A stretch of DNA of 64,000 nt, from the NCBI GenBank assembly GCA_023525975.1, contig CM042034.1, positions 6,331,501 to 6,395,500 of the forward strand, written 5' to 3'. A program made the translations under genes and the position numbers. This DNA is from Smallanthus sonchifolius. Taxonomy: Eukaryota; Streptophyta; Magnoliopsida; Asterales; Asteraceae. The notes beneath the pieces were generated by a model. That model saw only the letters and a program-made list of their open reading frames with translations, had not been told where the DNA came from and made no database searches. Shown here in pieces: positions 32,443-44,726 of this stretch. The first letter of the stretch is position 1. Each line of letters begins with the position of its first letter.

Positions 32443-35400
32443 TCTAAATTGTGAAAGTATAAGAATATTGTTCAACTTTGTATTATGTCTCTGTCGTTAA
32501 TTTCAAAAGAGCAATACAACCAATAAATAAACAAAAGGAAGGAAACAAGATAAAAGGAAAACTACAAAACAGGAGACAAGAAGGAAAGGATCGGAGGTAA
32601 TCAAGGAGAGAATAAATCAATTGGTTGACCAAATCCTATACTCCCCCTCAAGATGAAGCATGTAGATTGCTAATGCCCACCTTGTCTAGAAGAAAACACA
32701 ATTGTTATGCACCTAAACCCTTTGTGAATAAGTCTGCAAGTTGTAGTTTAGTATCAATTTGCATGGGCTGGATTTCTTTGGACTCAACTCGTTCATGAAC
32801 AAAGTAACAATCCATTTCAACGTGTTTAGTGCGTTCATGGAAGACCGGGTTATTAGCAATGTGGTGAGCAGTTTGGTTATCACATAAAAGATTGGTTGGC
32901 CCGTGTTGAATAACACCCAATTCCTTTAGGAGCCAACGCATCCAGATAATCTCACTCACCGTAGTGGCCATGGCCCGATATTCTGTTTCAGCGGAAGAGC
33001 GTGATACTACAGATTGCTTTTTGGTTTTCCATGAGACGGGAGCACCGCCTAGAAGTAATAGGTAACCGGTTCTTGATTGCCTAGTGAGAGGGCAACCAAG
33101 CCAATCTGAATCAGAGTAAGCAACCAAATTTGTTCCTCCCTCTCGTGGTAAGATGATTCCTTGACCGGGTGTTGCTTTGAGATACCGTAAGACCCTATTG
33201 ACGGCATCCAAATGGTTTCGCCGGGGGTCAGCAACGAACTGGCTGAGGGTATTTACCACATAGGCTATGTCGGGTCTAGTAGCTTGCAAGTAGAGTAATC
33301 GCCCTATTAGACGTCGGTAGTGATTGGCGTCGATTTTGGGCTCTTTGTCGTCCATGCTAAGCTTTAGATTTTGTTCGATTGGGAATGCACTTGGACGACA
33401 TCCCTCCATTCCACTGTCTTCCAAGATGTCAAGAGTATATTTTCTCTGACTTAGGACTAGCCCGTTAGATGTTCTAGCCACCTCGATACCAAGAAAATAT
33501 TTTAGTTCACCGAGATCCTTGATGCTAAACTTCTCATCTAAACACCGTTTGATTTTTTGTATTTTGTTCGAGTTGTTCCCAACGATTATCACATCATCAC
33601 ATCATCAACATAAATTAGGGTTGCAATGAAGGTGTCACCATTCTTATAAATGAAAAGCGAGTGATCAGACTTGGATGAATTGAAACCGAGTCCAAGAAGA
33701 GCCGTTGTGAACTTTTGATACCAATTGCGTGAAGCTTGCTTTAGCCCGTAGAGAGATTTTCGTAGCCGACACACTCTAGTTTCATTTTCTTTAGAAAATC
33801 CTTGGGGAACTTTCATGTATACCTCTTCATTTAGATCCCCGTGTAGGAAGGCGTTGTTGACATCGAGTTGGTGAATCGTCCAGTTTTTCTTGGTGGCAAT
33901 AGCTAGCAAAGTTCTAACAGTCACTAGCTTTGCCACAGGAGCAAAAGTGTCATGGAAATCTACTCCTTCGGTTTGCGTAAAGCCTTTAGCCACGAGTCTC
34001 GCTTTATACCTTTCGACGTCTCCATTTGGCTTGTACTTGATCTTGTAGACCCATTTCGAGTTTATAGCACGTTTTCCTTCCGGGAGGGTCTCAAGGGTCC
34101 ATGTCTCGTTCTCCTTAAGGGCTTGAATTTCTTTCTTCATAGCTTCAACCCATTTTGGATCCTACATAGCTTGTTTAAAATGTTTAGGCTCATCGTTTGA
34201 GGTGATGGCCGCCAAGAAAGTTTTGTGAGATTGTGAAAACTTATCATAAGAAATATAATTAGTAATCGGGTGTACCGTTGAGGCCTCTTGAGCAGGTGCG
34301 GTGAGTGCATGGTCAACCGAGGGGGGGGAGCTTCACAACAAAGTCGTTCAATAGTTTTGGTTGGGTTTGATCTCTTTTGGGTCTGGTGGCAGCAGCTTCT
34401 ATGTTTACATGTTCTACTCCTTGGTCAATATTTGTATTATTGTTCGGTGGCTCATGGTGTTGTGGGCTTGAGAAAGTTGATTCATGTTGGACTAATCCTT
34501 CATTATCGTTTTCTGGGCTTTGGTGACGTGGGCTTGAAGGAGTCCGTTCCTCCATTTCTTTATGTTCCACATGTTGATTTGTTTCATCCTCAACGAAGTG
34601 GGACGACCTAATGTTAAAGACATAAGACTCATTGATATCTTGTGGTGAAGCCGAGAAAGGAAAATCATTTTCGTAGAACCTTGCATCTCTTGACACTATG
34701 ATTTTTTTATTTTCTATGTCAAATATTTCATACCCTTTCGTTCCTTGTGGATACCCTAGGAAAACCCCAGGTCTCCCCTCACTTCAAATTTATCACCCTT
34801 TGTTTCATTGCTCCTATAATATGTTAGGCAACCAAAAACTCTCATGTGAACATACTCAGGTTTTTGGTTGAATAATATCTCATATGGAGTTTTATTGTCA
34901 AGGATTTTGGAAGGCAATCGGTTGAGAATATAAGCTACAGTTAAAACGCATTCTCCCCAAAACCTTTTGGGTAAGTTGGCCTCAAACCTCAAGGCTCGAG
35001 CTGTTTCTAGCAAGTGTCTATGCTTGCGCTCCACAACCCCATTTTGTTGGGGTGTGTGAGGGCAAGTGGTTTCCAATAAAATGCCTTGTTTGTTATAAAA
35101 ATCAGTCATGAAGTTGGATGTAAACTCACCACCATTATCACATCTTATTCTCTTTATAGACTTTCCAAATTGATTTTCTATCATTTTATGAAAAACAATT
35201 AAGCACTTGCTTGCATCACTTTTGTGTTTGATAAGAAAAACCCACACCGATCTACTGAAATCATCAACAATTGTCAAAAAATAATTTGACCCTGACAATG
35301 AAGGTGTGTGATATTTTCCTCAAACATCACAATGTAATAATTCAAAGCATTCTTTCGTTTTAGTTTGACTAATAGGAAAAGACGACTTGGTGTGTTTGGC

Positions 35401-36389
35401 CTTTGCACAAGAATCACAAACTTTGTCTTTGAGATTAAACGAAACATTTTCAAGAAAGTCTACTTTGGTTAGCTTTCCTTCAGATGCATGTCCCAAACTC
35501 TTGTGCCACCTCTCAGCCGCAACTGTCATGGCCCTTCTTTCATCTCCAAATATCCCCATTCGGTATAAACCCCCTTGGCACTCACCCGCACCAATCAAGG
35601 TCCTCGAACGAGCCCCTGCATGACACAAAAATCTGGAAAAAACGTTACCGCACATTGGAGACTTTTGGCCAATCGACTTACAGATAAAAGATTGCAATTG
35701 AATTGGGAAACACGCAAGACCCCTTCGATTTTGGTGCCACCCGGTAGAGTGTAATCACCTCTTCCTTCAACCGGGATGGCATCGCCATTAGGAATCACAA
35801 CAGGCAATTCATACGGGTTTTTTCTTTTGTTCACAAGGATGTCGTCTCTGCAAGTTATGTGTTCGGTAGCCCCCAAATCCACAACCCACTCATCCTTGTA
35901 ATTTACTCTACCTGCCATGTTAACGATCGGGTTGTTTCTCCGTTACCGATGCCACTTCCCTCCCCGAAGTGTTTCAAGAAAACATTATACTGATCAAGTG
36001 TAAGTCCTGGGATAGGACTTGATTTGGCCTCGACACAAGTAACCTTTGGGTTAGTCTTGGGATAGGACTGGATTCAGTCGACGGAATTCCCGCCGTCCTT
36101 CTTCGAGTTGTCTTCATCGCCAGCCATTGCGAAGCTGTCGGTTTTAGAGTTTATTCTTTGCAGAGCAGATTGGATCACCGCTCTCATACCATCTAAATTG
36201 TGAAGGTATAAGAATATTGTTCAACTTTGTATTATGTCTCTGTCGTTAATTTCAAAAGATCAATATAACCAATAAATAAACAAAAGGAAGGAAACAAGAT
36301 AAAAGGAAAGCTACAAAACAGGATGCAAGAAAGAAAGGATCGGATGTAATCAAGGAGAAAATAAATCAATATGTTGACCAAATCCTATA
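32443..36389 (-). mobile_element. Ty1/Copia retrotransposon with non-TG/CA LTR ends (decayed)
   Basis: LTRs of 198 bp at 32443-32640 and 36192-36389 are similar with a modest number of differences. On the coding strand they start TATAGG and end TTTAGA, not TG..CA. The flanks CACGG and CATGG look like a 5-bp target duplication with one change. Directly inside the 5' LTR is TGGTATGAGAGCGG, close to the initiator-Met tRNA primer site. A purine run (GAGGGGGA) precedes the 3' LTR. Order gag, protease, integrase, RT, RNase H is Copia. Gag is nearly all deleted. Confidence 0.88.
32705..36126 (-). pseudogene. Copia gag-pol polyprotein, frameshifted
   Basis: The gag start MAGDEDNSKKDGG (from about 36126) is lost after a few codons. 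The frame resumes near the protease with WVVDLGATEHIT, where the usual DSGA motif has Leu. The pre-integrase zinc region (HKSLGHASEGKL, CDSCAKAKH), integrase core (FLTIVDDFSR, CDNGGEF, HTPQQNGVVERKHR), RT (WVYKIKYKPNGD to LIYVDD) and RNase H (SRSSAETEYRAMA, ADLFTKGLG) follow. Breaks occur near 35650, 35310, 34750 and 34145, and at the RT active site near 33590, where a short duplicated GATGTGAT-type unit shifts the frame after YVDDV. It cannot encode a full polyprotein. Confidence 0.9.
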
Positions 36390-36774
36390 CATGGATGATT
36401 TGGTACAAATATTAGGATTTTCTCCAAAAATTTTATAGGGTGAAGCTTAATTTCATACTATGAATTCAATTTACAGAACTAGAAGGCAAACGGCTAATAA
36501 GCTACACCGCTAGTATTTTTTTATAGCTAAACTAGGTTTTTTGAAAAATACATTCACATGTCTTGGGGGTCATAACATTACTATAAATGACCCATTGGAC
36601 TTGGCTAAATAGTTCCACAGCTTAAAGCGAAAGGCAAGGAAATTTTGTATCTTGTCAACAACTTAATAACAGGTCATCGTATCTTATAAAAAGTTACAAT
36701 CTTTAGCTAAATTAACTAATTGTTTAAAAAAGTTGCAATCTATAATTACAAAGCTTAGTGATTGCAAGTGTAAT

Positions 36775-37012
36775 TTTATATAATTGCAATACCAGCCTCA
36801 GGCGAATTTATCGGTACGTAACGAGTACTCGTTACAAAATGTTCATCTTAAGACGGTATTGTTGTATCGGTACCGTACCGGTACCAAAAATACTGGTATC
36901 GAATTTATGGAAAAGTGGGTTCCGATACCGGTGTCGAACTTATAAAAAAGTGATTAACAGTACCGAATCTATCGGTACGGTAGCGGTACTCGGTACCAAA
37001 TGCTCATCCCTA
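36775..37012. mobile_element. CGGTACCG-rich hAT-like MITE (probable)
   Basis: The right end, inverted, reads TAGGGATGAGCATTTGGTACC, a common plant hAT-MITE terminus. Inside are several CGGTACCG palindromes and ATCGGTACG words. The left terminus is not clear, so the element may be truncated. Confidence 0.45.
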
Positions 37013-37317
37013 AATAGGACACTAAAATTATTTAGATAATTTACTTTAAATATAATCTATAACGATCAAATAAGACGATTAAAACTTAAAAATAATTATG
37101 CAAATTTATATGCTTGTTTCACCAGCACCATACTTGTTTCAAATTTTATTTATTCGGGTGACAAAAACAAAAACACGAAGATGAACGTGAACATGAACAA
37201 TGTAGCATGTCCTGAGACTCCCTTTAATTATAAGTCAGCAAATCTGCAAAATAACAAACAAAAACAGTTAGAAAATTTGATTTGTAATTCGACAGTAGTA
37301 ATATAGTTTTTGACAGT

Positions 37318-39430
37318 TTACCCGAGCTCGCTAAGCTTCAAGAAGGACTCTGCAAAGCTTGAAAGAAAGCCTGTTTATCCTATTATTATAGTAAATAAAA
37401 CAAAGCCCATTATTATAACAGCTTATTACGGTATTAATTTCTCAAAACTAACATTACTGTAATCCTTATTATGATAAATAAGTAATTTTATCTTCCACGT
37501 GTCGAGTTATGGTAAATTATATTTTATCTTAAAATATTATTTTTATAATTTTTAAAACTTCATTATTTGTTATTTATAATTCTTAAATCTTTATTATTTG
37601 TTACTTATAATTTTTAAAAATTCATTATTTCTTACTTCGTCAATGACTGATAACATCCAAATCTTTATAGAAATTGTTCATTCATAACAAGTTGGATTTA
37701 TTCAACATGTGTAATACATTGGTTCATAACCTAGTTTAATAATCAAGAAAATGTACTTACTGCAGCGAATTTCTCGACAAGAGATCGAAATCCGGGGTCT
37801 ACAAGGAGGGCCTTATCGGAAGGTAACTGAACGAACCCGGCCTTCTCACCGGCTAGGAGTTCCTTGTTGTGGATTTAAAGAACCAGTACTTAATAATAAT
37901 CATGAATAGTGTAAGTTTTAAGTGTACGGACCAAAAAGTTAAAATAAATCTCATGTGAAGTAACTGTTATCGAATACCATTGGGTTGGATGTCCATGGTC
38001 CATCAAACCCCGACCGGTCCTTGTGGGTAGAGCCCTGAAACCATAAACCATTACACTATGAAGCATTTAGACGTAAAAAGTTGTAACCAATACAGGTACA
38101 CGTGTTAAAATAGACATGTTAAATAACAAATTGAATACTTCCAATTAGTACGCATAATTGTGTACCGACTGTCTTCACAAGAAATAGTACAAACCAAGGT
38201 GTGGCCACCGGAGAGAGCAACAATATCCTGGTCGGTGAGACCCATGGTGTTCACAAATGTATTCCTTAATTGTTCATGACCAAAGTTAGGAAGAGGAAGA
38301 CGGCCTTCTTCAGGGGGGGCATCCATGTCCTTGGAAATGGAAATTAACAACTTAAATCAATTATAATTAAAAACACATATCTATATTATAACTATAACTA
38401 GGAATAAAAAATTCAATATTATGTTTTGATAACTTGACCCGTTATCAAACCGGCCATAATAGTGGTTAGTGGCCCAAACAGTTAAACGAGACTAAAAAAC
38501 TGTATAACATCATACGTAATTTTAAAAATATTTATATATTACATAAAATGTTTAATACTATATTGTTACGTTGGTTATATATAAAAAATATGTTTTAAAT
38601 AGAAAATAAAAATAAAATAGTAGAGAGATTGTTTGAAGACGAAAATATTTAATTTAGCTATCGAAATATGCAACAACAAAATGTATTTAGATTAGTCTTT
38701 TCGCAAAAAAATGATAGTCGTTTCTTTTACTCAAACACCGTCAAATCACACAGATCAACCGTCACTTGTCAAAAACTTGTCGGTGTAACCAATGCCTATA
38801 CAACCCATGCTAACCGAACTGGTAGGGGTTAAGTTCACAGTTTGACCGGCCGGTCTGATCTGATTTTAATTTTTAACAACATTGAACAACACAAACCGGC
38901 CTTCCAGTGTGGAAAGTAATTTCCGGTCCTCCAGTGCTCTCAAGAGCAACAATACCAGCCATCTATATCAAAACAAACATAAATTAACATTGATCCACAA
39001 CATAATTTGTAACTTTATAAAACATATAGGGTTATAACTTTATAATCGAAATTACCATATAAATCACCATATGAAACAAGTGGGAACTGTTGCTTAATAG
39101 GCTCCAACATTTCAACAGCAACATCAAGTCCAACATTTGCACCATGATTTTGCTCTGCTTTATGCCTCATGGTACCAAACGGACCTCCGGTCGCCGTTTT
39201 CACATCAAACGTCGCAGCACAGTGAAACCTAGAGATCAATTTTGACATCAAAACAAGAATTCGATGCAAATTTGACGAAATTAACAAAAACGATGGTGAA
39301 CTTCGTCGTACGCGAATCGGAGCATCAGAGGAGCACATTGCTTCTCGGTGATGAGGGCTCTTAGAGCACTCTTGGCCTGATCAACAGCCTCCTTGTGCTC
39401 GGAAGTTAGGCTCGGATAGATCTTCCCCAT
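37318..39430 (-). pseudogene. Cytosolic-type ascorbate peroxidase, probable pseudogene
   Basis: Exon-like blocks keep the APX order: 39312-39430 (MGKIYPSLTSEHKEA to LMLRF), 39056-39228, 38897-38962, 38195-38329, 37955-38034, 37761-37862 and a last block to 37318 ending AESFLKLSELG. Distal R38 and H42 and the proximal-His block ALSGGHTL are present. Lesions: the active-site Trp is Phe (F41, context AFHCAATFDV); the exon 2 donor leaves one extra base, so exons 2 and 3 do not join in frame; the donor after NSYF reads AT instead of GT (near 37954); and the last block needs a one-base shift to give the usual C terminus. Together these argue for decay of a duplicated gene. A functional divergent copy with unrecognised splice sites is less likely. 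Confidence 0.75.
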
Positions 39431-39534
39431 TGTATCGATCTGAATCTACCAGAAAATCAAACAGAAATGAATCGAAATTGAAATTAAGTTGAATTTGAAA
39501 CGAGGAAATCATGATTCATGAATCTATGGTTTGT

Positions 39535-40006
39535 TGAAAAAGCTCGCAGCTCGCTCAAAGTTCACTCGAAAAAAATACGGCTAAAAAAATTCAGTTGTAA
39601 ATGAGTCGAGCCCGTGCCAGGGTAGCTCAGCTCGTTGCTCGCTCGTTAACTGGCTAGTTTGAAATAATAATAATAATAATGTTTAAAATAGTATAAAAAA
39701 ACAACAAAAAATGCATATAATATTTTGAATCTGTCTTAGTGTCTCTTGATATTTAAAAAAAGTAAAAAAAAAGTACAACCTTAATATTGTTGTGTAGACT
39801 GTTTATTAGCTATAATGCTGTTTTTTTTCATATATATCAAAATCTTCAAAAATTACAAAAGAAAATTATAATTATCGAGTTGGCTCTAGCTTTACAAGAT
39901 CTGAGCTGGAGCTTAACTTTTTAGCTTGATAAAATTATCGAGCCAAGCCAACTTGTTTAACTTCGAGCTTAAGCTCATCTTGGCGCGGCTCGGTTACATC
40001 CTTAAT
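39535..40006. mobile_element. hAT-MITE-like remnant upstream of the APX locus
   Basis: Contains AAGCTCGCAGCTCGCTCAAAG, GAGCCCGTGCC and CTCAGCTCGTTGC on the left, and GCTTAAGCTCATC then GGCTCGGTTACATCCTTA on the right. These are GAGCTCG-type arms like the 222-645 element. The right end TAAGGATGTAACC (inverted) fits a hAT terminus; the left end is unclear. Confidence 0.45.
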
Positions 40007-40915
40007 CGAAGCTAGCATCACGTTTTGTACAACATTTTTTTCGTGTTAAACGATCGATCAGAGAAAAATTGACGTAGCAGTTGGTTGAATTATGAAGGTA
40101 GAGCTCAATGAGTGAGATTAAAGTGGTCACAAGCTACCATTTATAGTCAGGAGAGGTTTCAACGTGTTTATTTTGAGCCGTTAGATCGGTAAATTGTATG
40201 AGATAGAATTTATTTGACGGTCACGATTAACTTGAAAGTTGAAACTCCGGGGGGTCACGGTTAGGGACTTGCGATGTGTATAAATGAATTAAAATCGAAC
40301 GTTTTCACTTATTTATTACGTTTGGGGTTATTTTTAAAACGGATGTTTTAAGTATCTTAAATTACTTAATTAGTTTGTCATCGTTGTTAATGATTTTGTA
40401 CTTGTAAACAATGAATGATCATGAATTCACTCCATAAACTTTGAGTGTTTAAATTGCTTTGTAAAATTTAATATTAAAATATGTTCACTTTAATAAAAGT
40501 TGTGTTTTTTACCCATCTTAAAAACTATACACAACCGGCTATCTCTACATTGATTTTGGAAAGTGGCACACTATGCCGGCTCACAATCTTATTAATTAGA
40601 TTTTGGCTAACTTATCAATTGAGTAACTCTCATTGATGGGTGTAAAATGAGTCGATTTCGTCAATCGGTCAACTATAACCCATATAGCATTTTGACCTCG
40701 TTGAGTTCTTGTGAACTTAGTGACAAAGTCCATAGTCACCCCATCCTAATTCCATACTGGTATCTCCATCTGTTGTAATTGACATACAGACTTCTGATGT
40801 CCAGTCTTAACTTGAAACGCAAACAAACTTTGAAGTGTGAAAACATTATTCGTAATAAGCGTATAGGAGGAACATCCATTTCGCTACACACACGAACATG
40901 TTGCATGAAAACTCT

Positions 40916-40916
<1 letters not shown>

Positions 40917-40956
<40 letters not shown>
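40917..40956. repeat. (AT)n microsatellite
   Basis: An uninterrupted AT dinucleotide run of roughly 36-38 bp. It explains the Tyr-Ile-rich frames predicted on both strands here. Confidence 0.95.
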
Positions 40957-40957
<1 letters not shown>

Positions 40958-40999
40958 TATTATAAATCCAAATTTTAAGTATAAACGAGAAACTTAGGC

Positions 41000-42200
41000 C
41001 CGCGCTCCGTGGCGGAAGGCGGACGTTAAACGGTTGAGACGATGACATTAACGTGACTTTGCATAAAAAAAACATATAAAATTAACGTTGTGGTATAAAC
41101 ATGACTTAACATTGAAACGACGAACTCGTTAAGAAAGGTATTAGCAAAGGTAGTCTTATAACGATACTGATGTTCTTCAGTGAGTGTTGGTGTCCTTCTT
41201 CTAGACACCAACACGTTATCATCAGTCACTATAATTAACGATACATTAAAATACCACGTTTTGAGTACAACTCTGTTTTTTATAAAACTTATACCGAGAC
41301 GCTAAGAATGCAACAATTTATTTAAAAAAAATATATAGCAAACGAAAGTTATTTCATAAAAAAAATAGATTATATATACTACATGGTACACTCTAAACTT
41401 CACAGACTTAAGAAAGTTAAAGCGATTCTATAAAGTTTGAGGGTCGGTTTTAAGGCCCGAGTTTTCATATATCAAACTTCAAAGTGTTTGATATCTTTTA
41501 ACATAATACGGGCCCAAAAGGGTAGAAATGGAATTTGGGTGATTGGGTCCATCTCAAGGCCCAACACATCCATCCTCGCCAACCTTGGTCCTTGGAAGTT
41601 GGAGCCACCGTATGAACATCAATGTTATAATGACACGCATGAAATGAAACATTTCCAACACCAATATTGTGGCAAATGTATAATCAGACACGCACCCCGA
41701 TATCTAACAAATTAACAAAATATAAAACCCCATACATCCATCATTCCGTATGGTTTTAAAGACTTGTCTTTCTTTCGAAGTTACCCTCATCATTTCATAA
41801 GTGTTAATGAAAAATATGGATTTTAAAAAGGTTATGACTTAGTGGTATCAAGGTGTATTATGAGTGGTATCCCTTTCCAAATGGTTGAGGGTTTAAATCA
41901 CATGATGAACAAATGTGTAGATTTAGAAATATGATTAGTGAGTGTGTGAGTTAGCCGTATAAAAAAAATAAACTTATAGATCGTATATAAATTTCACGAC
42001 ACTCCATAAATATATGCCAAAAATCGGGATTGAACGTGCATGGGGTTCAAACCTCATATCTTGGATTGCAGAAAACAAAAGACGGTATCTCGGTCATCCA
42101 CATAATCCGAATATAAAGCCATCGTTGACACAGTGGTCGAGTTAACATGGTTAGAAGCGTAACTGAAAGAGCTCCGGGTAAACATAACATCTGCTCCAAC
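41000..42200. other. Spacer with no recognisable gene
   Basis: AT-rich with short frames of low complexity. AAGTGTTTGATATC and GGCCCAACACATCC fragments near 41480-41580 resemble nothing I can name. Confidence 0.4.
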
Positions 42201-42580
42201 TCTTTGGTGTGAGTCTGTGACAATCTTGGTGCAACCTATATCGCTGCTAATCCAGTCTTTCATGCAAGAACAAAGCATGTTGAAGCTGGTTTTCACTTTG
42301 TTTGTGAAAAAAGTTGCACAAGGCAAACTACGGGTACAATTCATTTATGTTGAAGATCAAATAGGAGACATTTTCACAAAGCTGTTGTCGACACATTGAT
42401 TCACTTTTTTACATTCCAAACTACAGGTCGTTTCCCCGCCTTAGCTTGTGAAGGAATATTAGACACAAATGTAACTATACAATGTTAGATGCAATTTGTG
42501 TAAATATAGAGCTATGTATATAACCCCATTTATCTTGTAAACCTAATTACAAATATCAATATACAAATTACTTATACACC
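42200..42580 (+). mobile_element. Copia 3' end fragment (RNase H tail and LTR)
   Basis: Plus-strand translation across two frames gives ANPVFHARTKHVEA-like words, then EKVAQGKLRVQF and DQIGDIFTKLLS. This is the end of Copia RNase H. An LTR-like segment follows with TTGTGAAGGAATATTAGAC and TATATAACCCC. It is not the same element as the Copia copy at 32-36 kb and lies on the opposite strand. Confidence 0.75.
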
Positions 42581-42739
42581 TTCATTACACACACTTATGA
42601 GTTCAATTGGTAGTCAAACACTCGGAGGAAGGAGTAGTCTGGATGACGATGAAAGAGATGGCCGACGGGAGTTTTGTTTGAAGAAGTCCAAGAAGGTATA
42701 TGATTGATTAAATAGACAACGGTGTTAAAAGAAAAATGC

Positions 42740-42870
42740 TAGAACCGTTTAGGAACTAAAAATTGTGCAAAAAGAGTGAGACCCATTTCAACAACATGGC
42801 GATGACGACATTCGACGAAGCCATTTTGTTCACTTGTATGTGGACAAGGTAATCGATGAATGATGCCAAT
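42740..42870 (-). mobile_element. Copia integrase scrap
   Basis: Minus-strand reading gives RLPCPHTSEQNGFVE, then RHRHVVEMGLTLFAQ, the integrase segment around the catalytic Glu. It is a short isolated fragment. Confidence 0.7.
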
Positions 42871-43689
42871 AGTGGCCATAGTTTTGTGAGTAATTGGTTA
42901 ACTCATGGACTTGAGCCGCTGGATAATATGAATAGCACTATTGGGTTTGACAACCCCATTCGTGGGTGGCTGCACCAACATAACAAAGAGCGTTAAATGA
43001 ATGCATATCTCTATAAACGTAGTAATGTTTCGTGAGAAGACATTAGTTGGGGCATTGAAATAATCACTAGGCTTGGTTGTGGACTCATTGTAATTACATC
43101 ATACATGCGCAATAACCGAAGCTTTATGGGTTTTAAAAACCAAATACTTGATTCTTTAAAACCTACGAACTCACCAACTATTTTTACTAGACCGTTTAAA
43201 CATGCTTTCCAGGTACAAACACTTAAGCTAGATTGGGGCTGCATTGATTAAGCATGTCATGTACTATGTTGAAAAAAATATGGTTTCTTGAACAATTTTC
43301 GTAAAACTTGAACTTATGACGTGTATGCCCATTTAGCTTTCTTTATGCAATGAAACTTAGTATTCTCATTAAACCATGTTTTATGAAACCATTTACTATT
43401 ACGTCCCGTGTTTCCACTTTAGGAGAGTGTGACACAACATAACCTCAACCATATTTTTTTTAAAATAGTTTACTCACAGAGAGTAACACAATACCAGACT
43501 TAAAAAAAAATATTCCTTAGGGACTAAACTCGAAAGTATAAAAAGGCTTATTTAATTGATTCTTGATGTAATCATGCCCAACCCAAGGCCATCCATCCAT
43601 CCACAAAAAACGGGACACACCATATCGTAAATACATCCAAATCCAAGGGCAAAAATATTTAAATACGCGTATAATATATAATATTAATA

Positions 43690-43858
43690 ATACAAATAAG
43701 AGAAAACAAAACACACAGAAACTGCGAAAGCTTAAAAAACACATCCGTAGACGATCGCCCCTCTCACATTTCCAAATAAGCTTTGTGGTTCTCTCTCTCT
43801 CTCATAATCTTCGCTTCTCCATCTACTCTCTCTCTTACGTTTGATCCATCGTCATACT
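43690..43858 (+). other. NOT4 core promoter and 5' untranslated exon
   Basis: A CT-rich stretch (TCTCTCTCTCTCATAATC, then CTACTCTCTCTCTTACG) at 43790-43840 is a pyrimidine patch typical of plant promoters and leaders. A strong donor follows at 43859 (CTGTAAGTCC). The intron runs to the acceptor TTGTTTTAG at 44720, six bases before the start codon. The transcription start is not fixed. Confidence 0.6.
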
Positions 43859-44726
43859 GTAAGTCCTCGATCTCAATTCATCAATCGAGTCGATGTTTCT
43901 TCAGATCGTTGTTTTCCCTCTTTTGATTGTTTTTATTGAAGATCCCTAATTTTCCAGTTGCATGACCGTCTTAATCGTTGTTATTGTTATAGTTTAATGC
44001 TATCGATTGTAATTCATGTATGTGTTATGATTAGTTAACATAGATGATGCATCCAGGTCGTGTGTTGTAGCTTTATATGAGTTCGATCGATGAAAAATTA
44101 GTTGTGGATTTGTACCAGTTCTCGATTTGATTTAGTATCTGATAGATGTTACTTAGTGATTCGTTGGTCGATTGGATAAGTTCGATTAAATCAGTTGTAG
44201 ATTTTCCGATAATTAGGGTTTTATGGATTCGATTTGGGGAAACGGCTAGCCAGTTTAATTTTTCCGGTCTTATCCCTAATTTTTCATAATTAGGTTTTAG
44301 TTTTTATTTTTATTTTATTTTATCTTCTTTAACCTGTGCTATCGATTGTGTTATTGGTTTCTTAATAGTCTCTGTCAATGTGTTCTATATATGAAGTTGG
44401 CAGTTGAATAGAATAAATTATTGCTCCCTGTGCTGAAACTTTATAGACTGGGACTTTTTTTGGGATTAGGTAAGTGTGCCTGATCTAGGTTTATTGATAA
44501 ATAATGGAAAATTGCATTATTTTACAGATGAATATGTACTAATATTTGGAATACAACTGATATGCTGTCTGTGTTTGTGTTCTTAATACCGAGCAGCTTG
44601 CCTTATATAAGTGAATCTGCAAATTATCTTCATGCATAGTCGTTAATACCTGTTAGTATTAAGTAGTATGTTCTTTGCAGTTTTGTTTATACTGATGATC
44701 TGTTTGTGTTTTTGTTTTAGGCAACC

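Noticed and set aside
40779..41075. Frames with Tyr-Ile repeats on both strands
   Set aside because: Products of the AT microsatellite.
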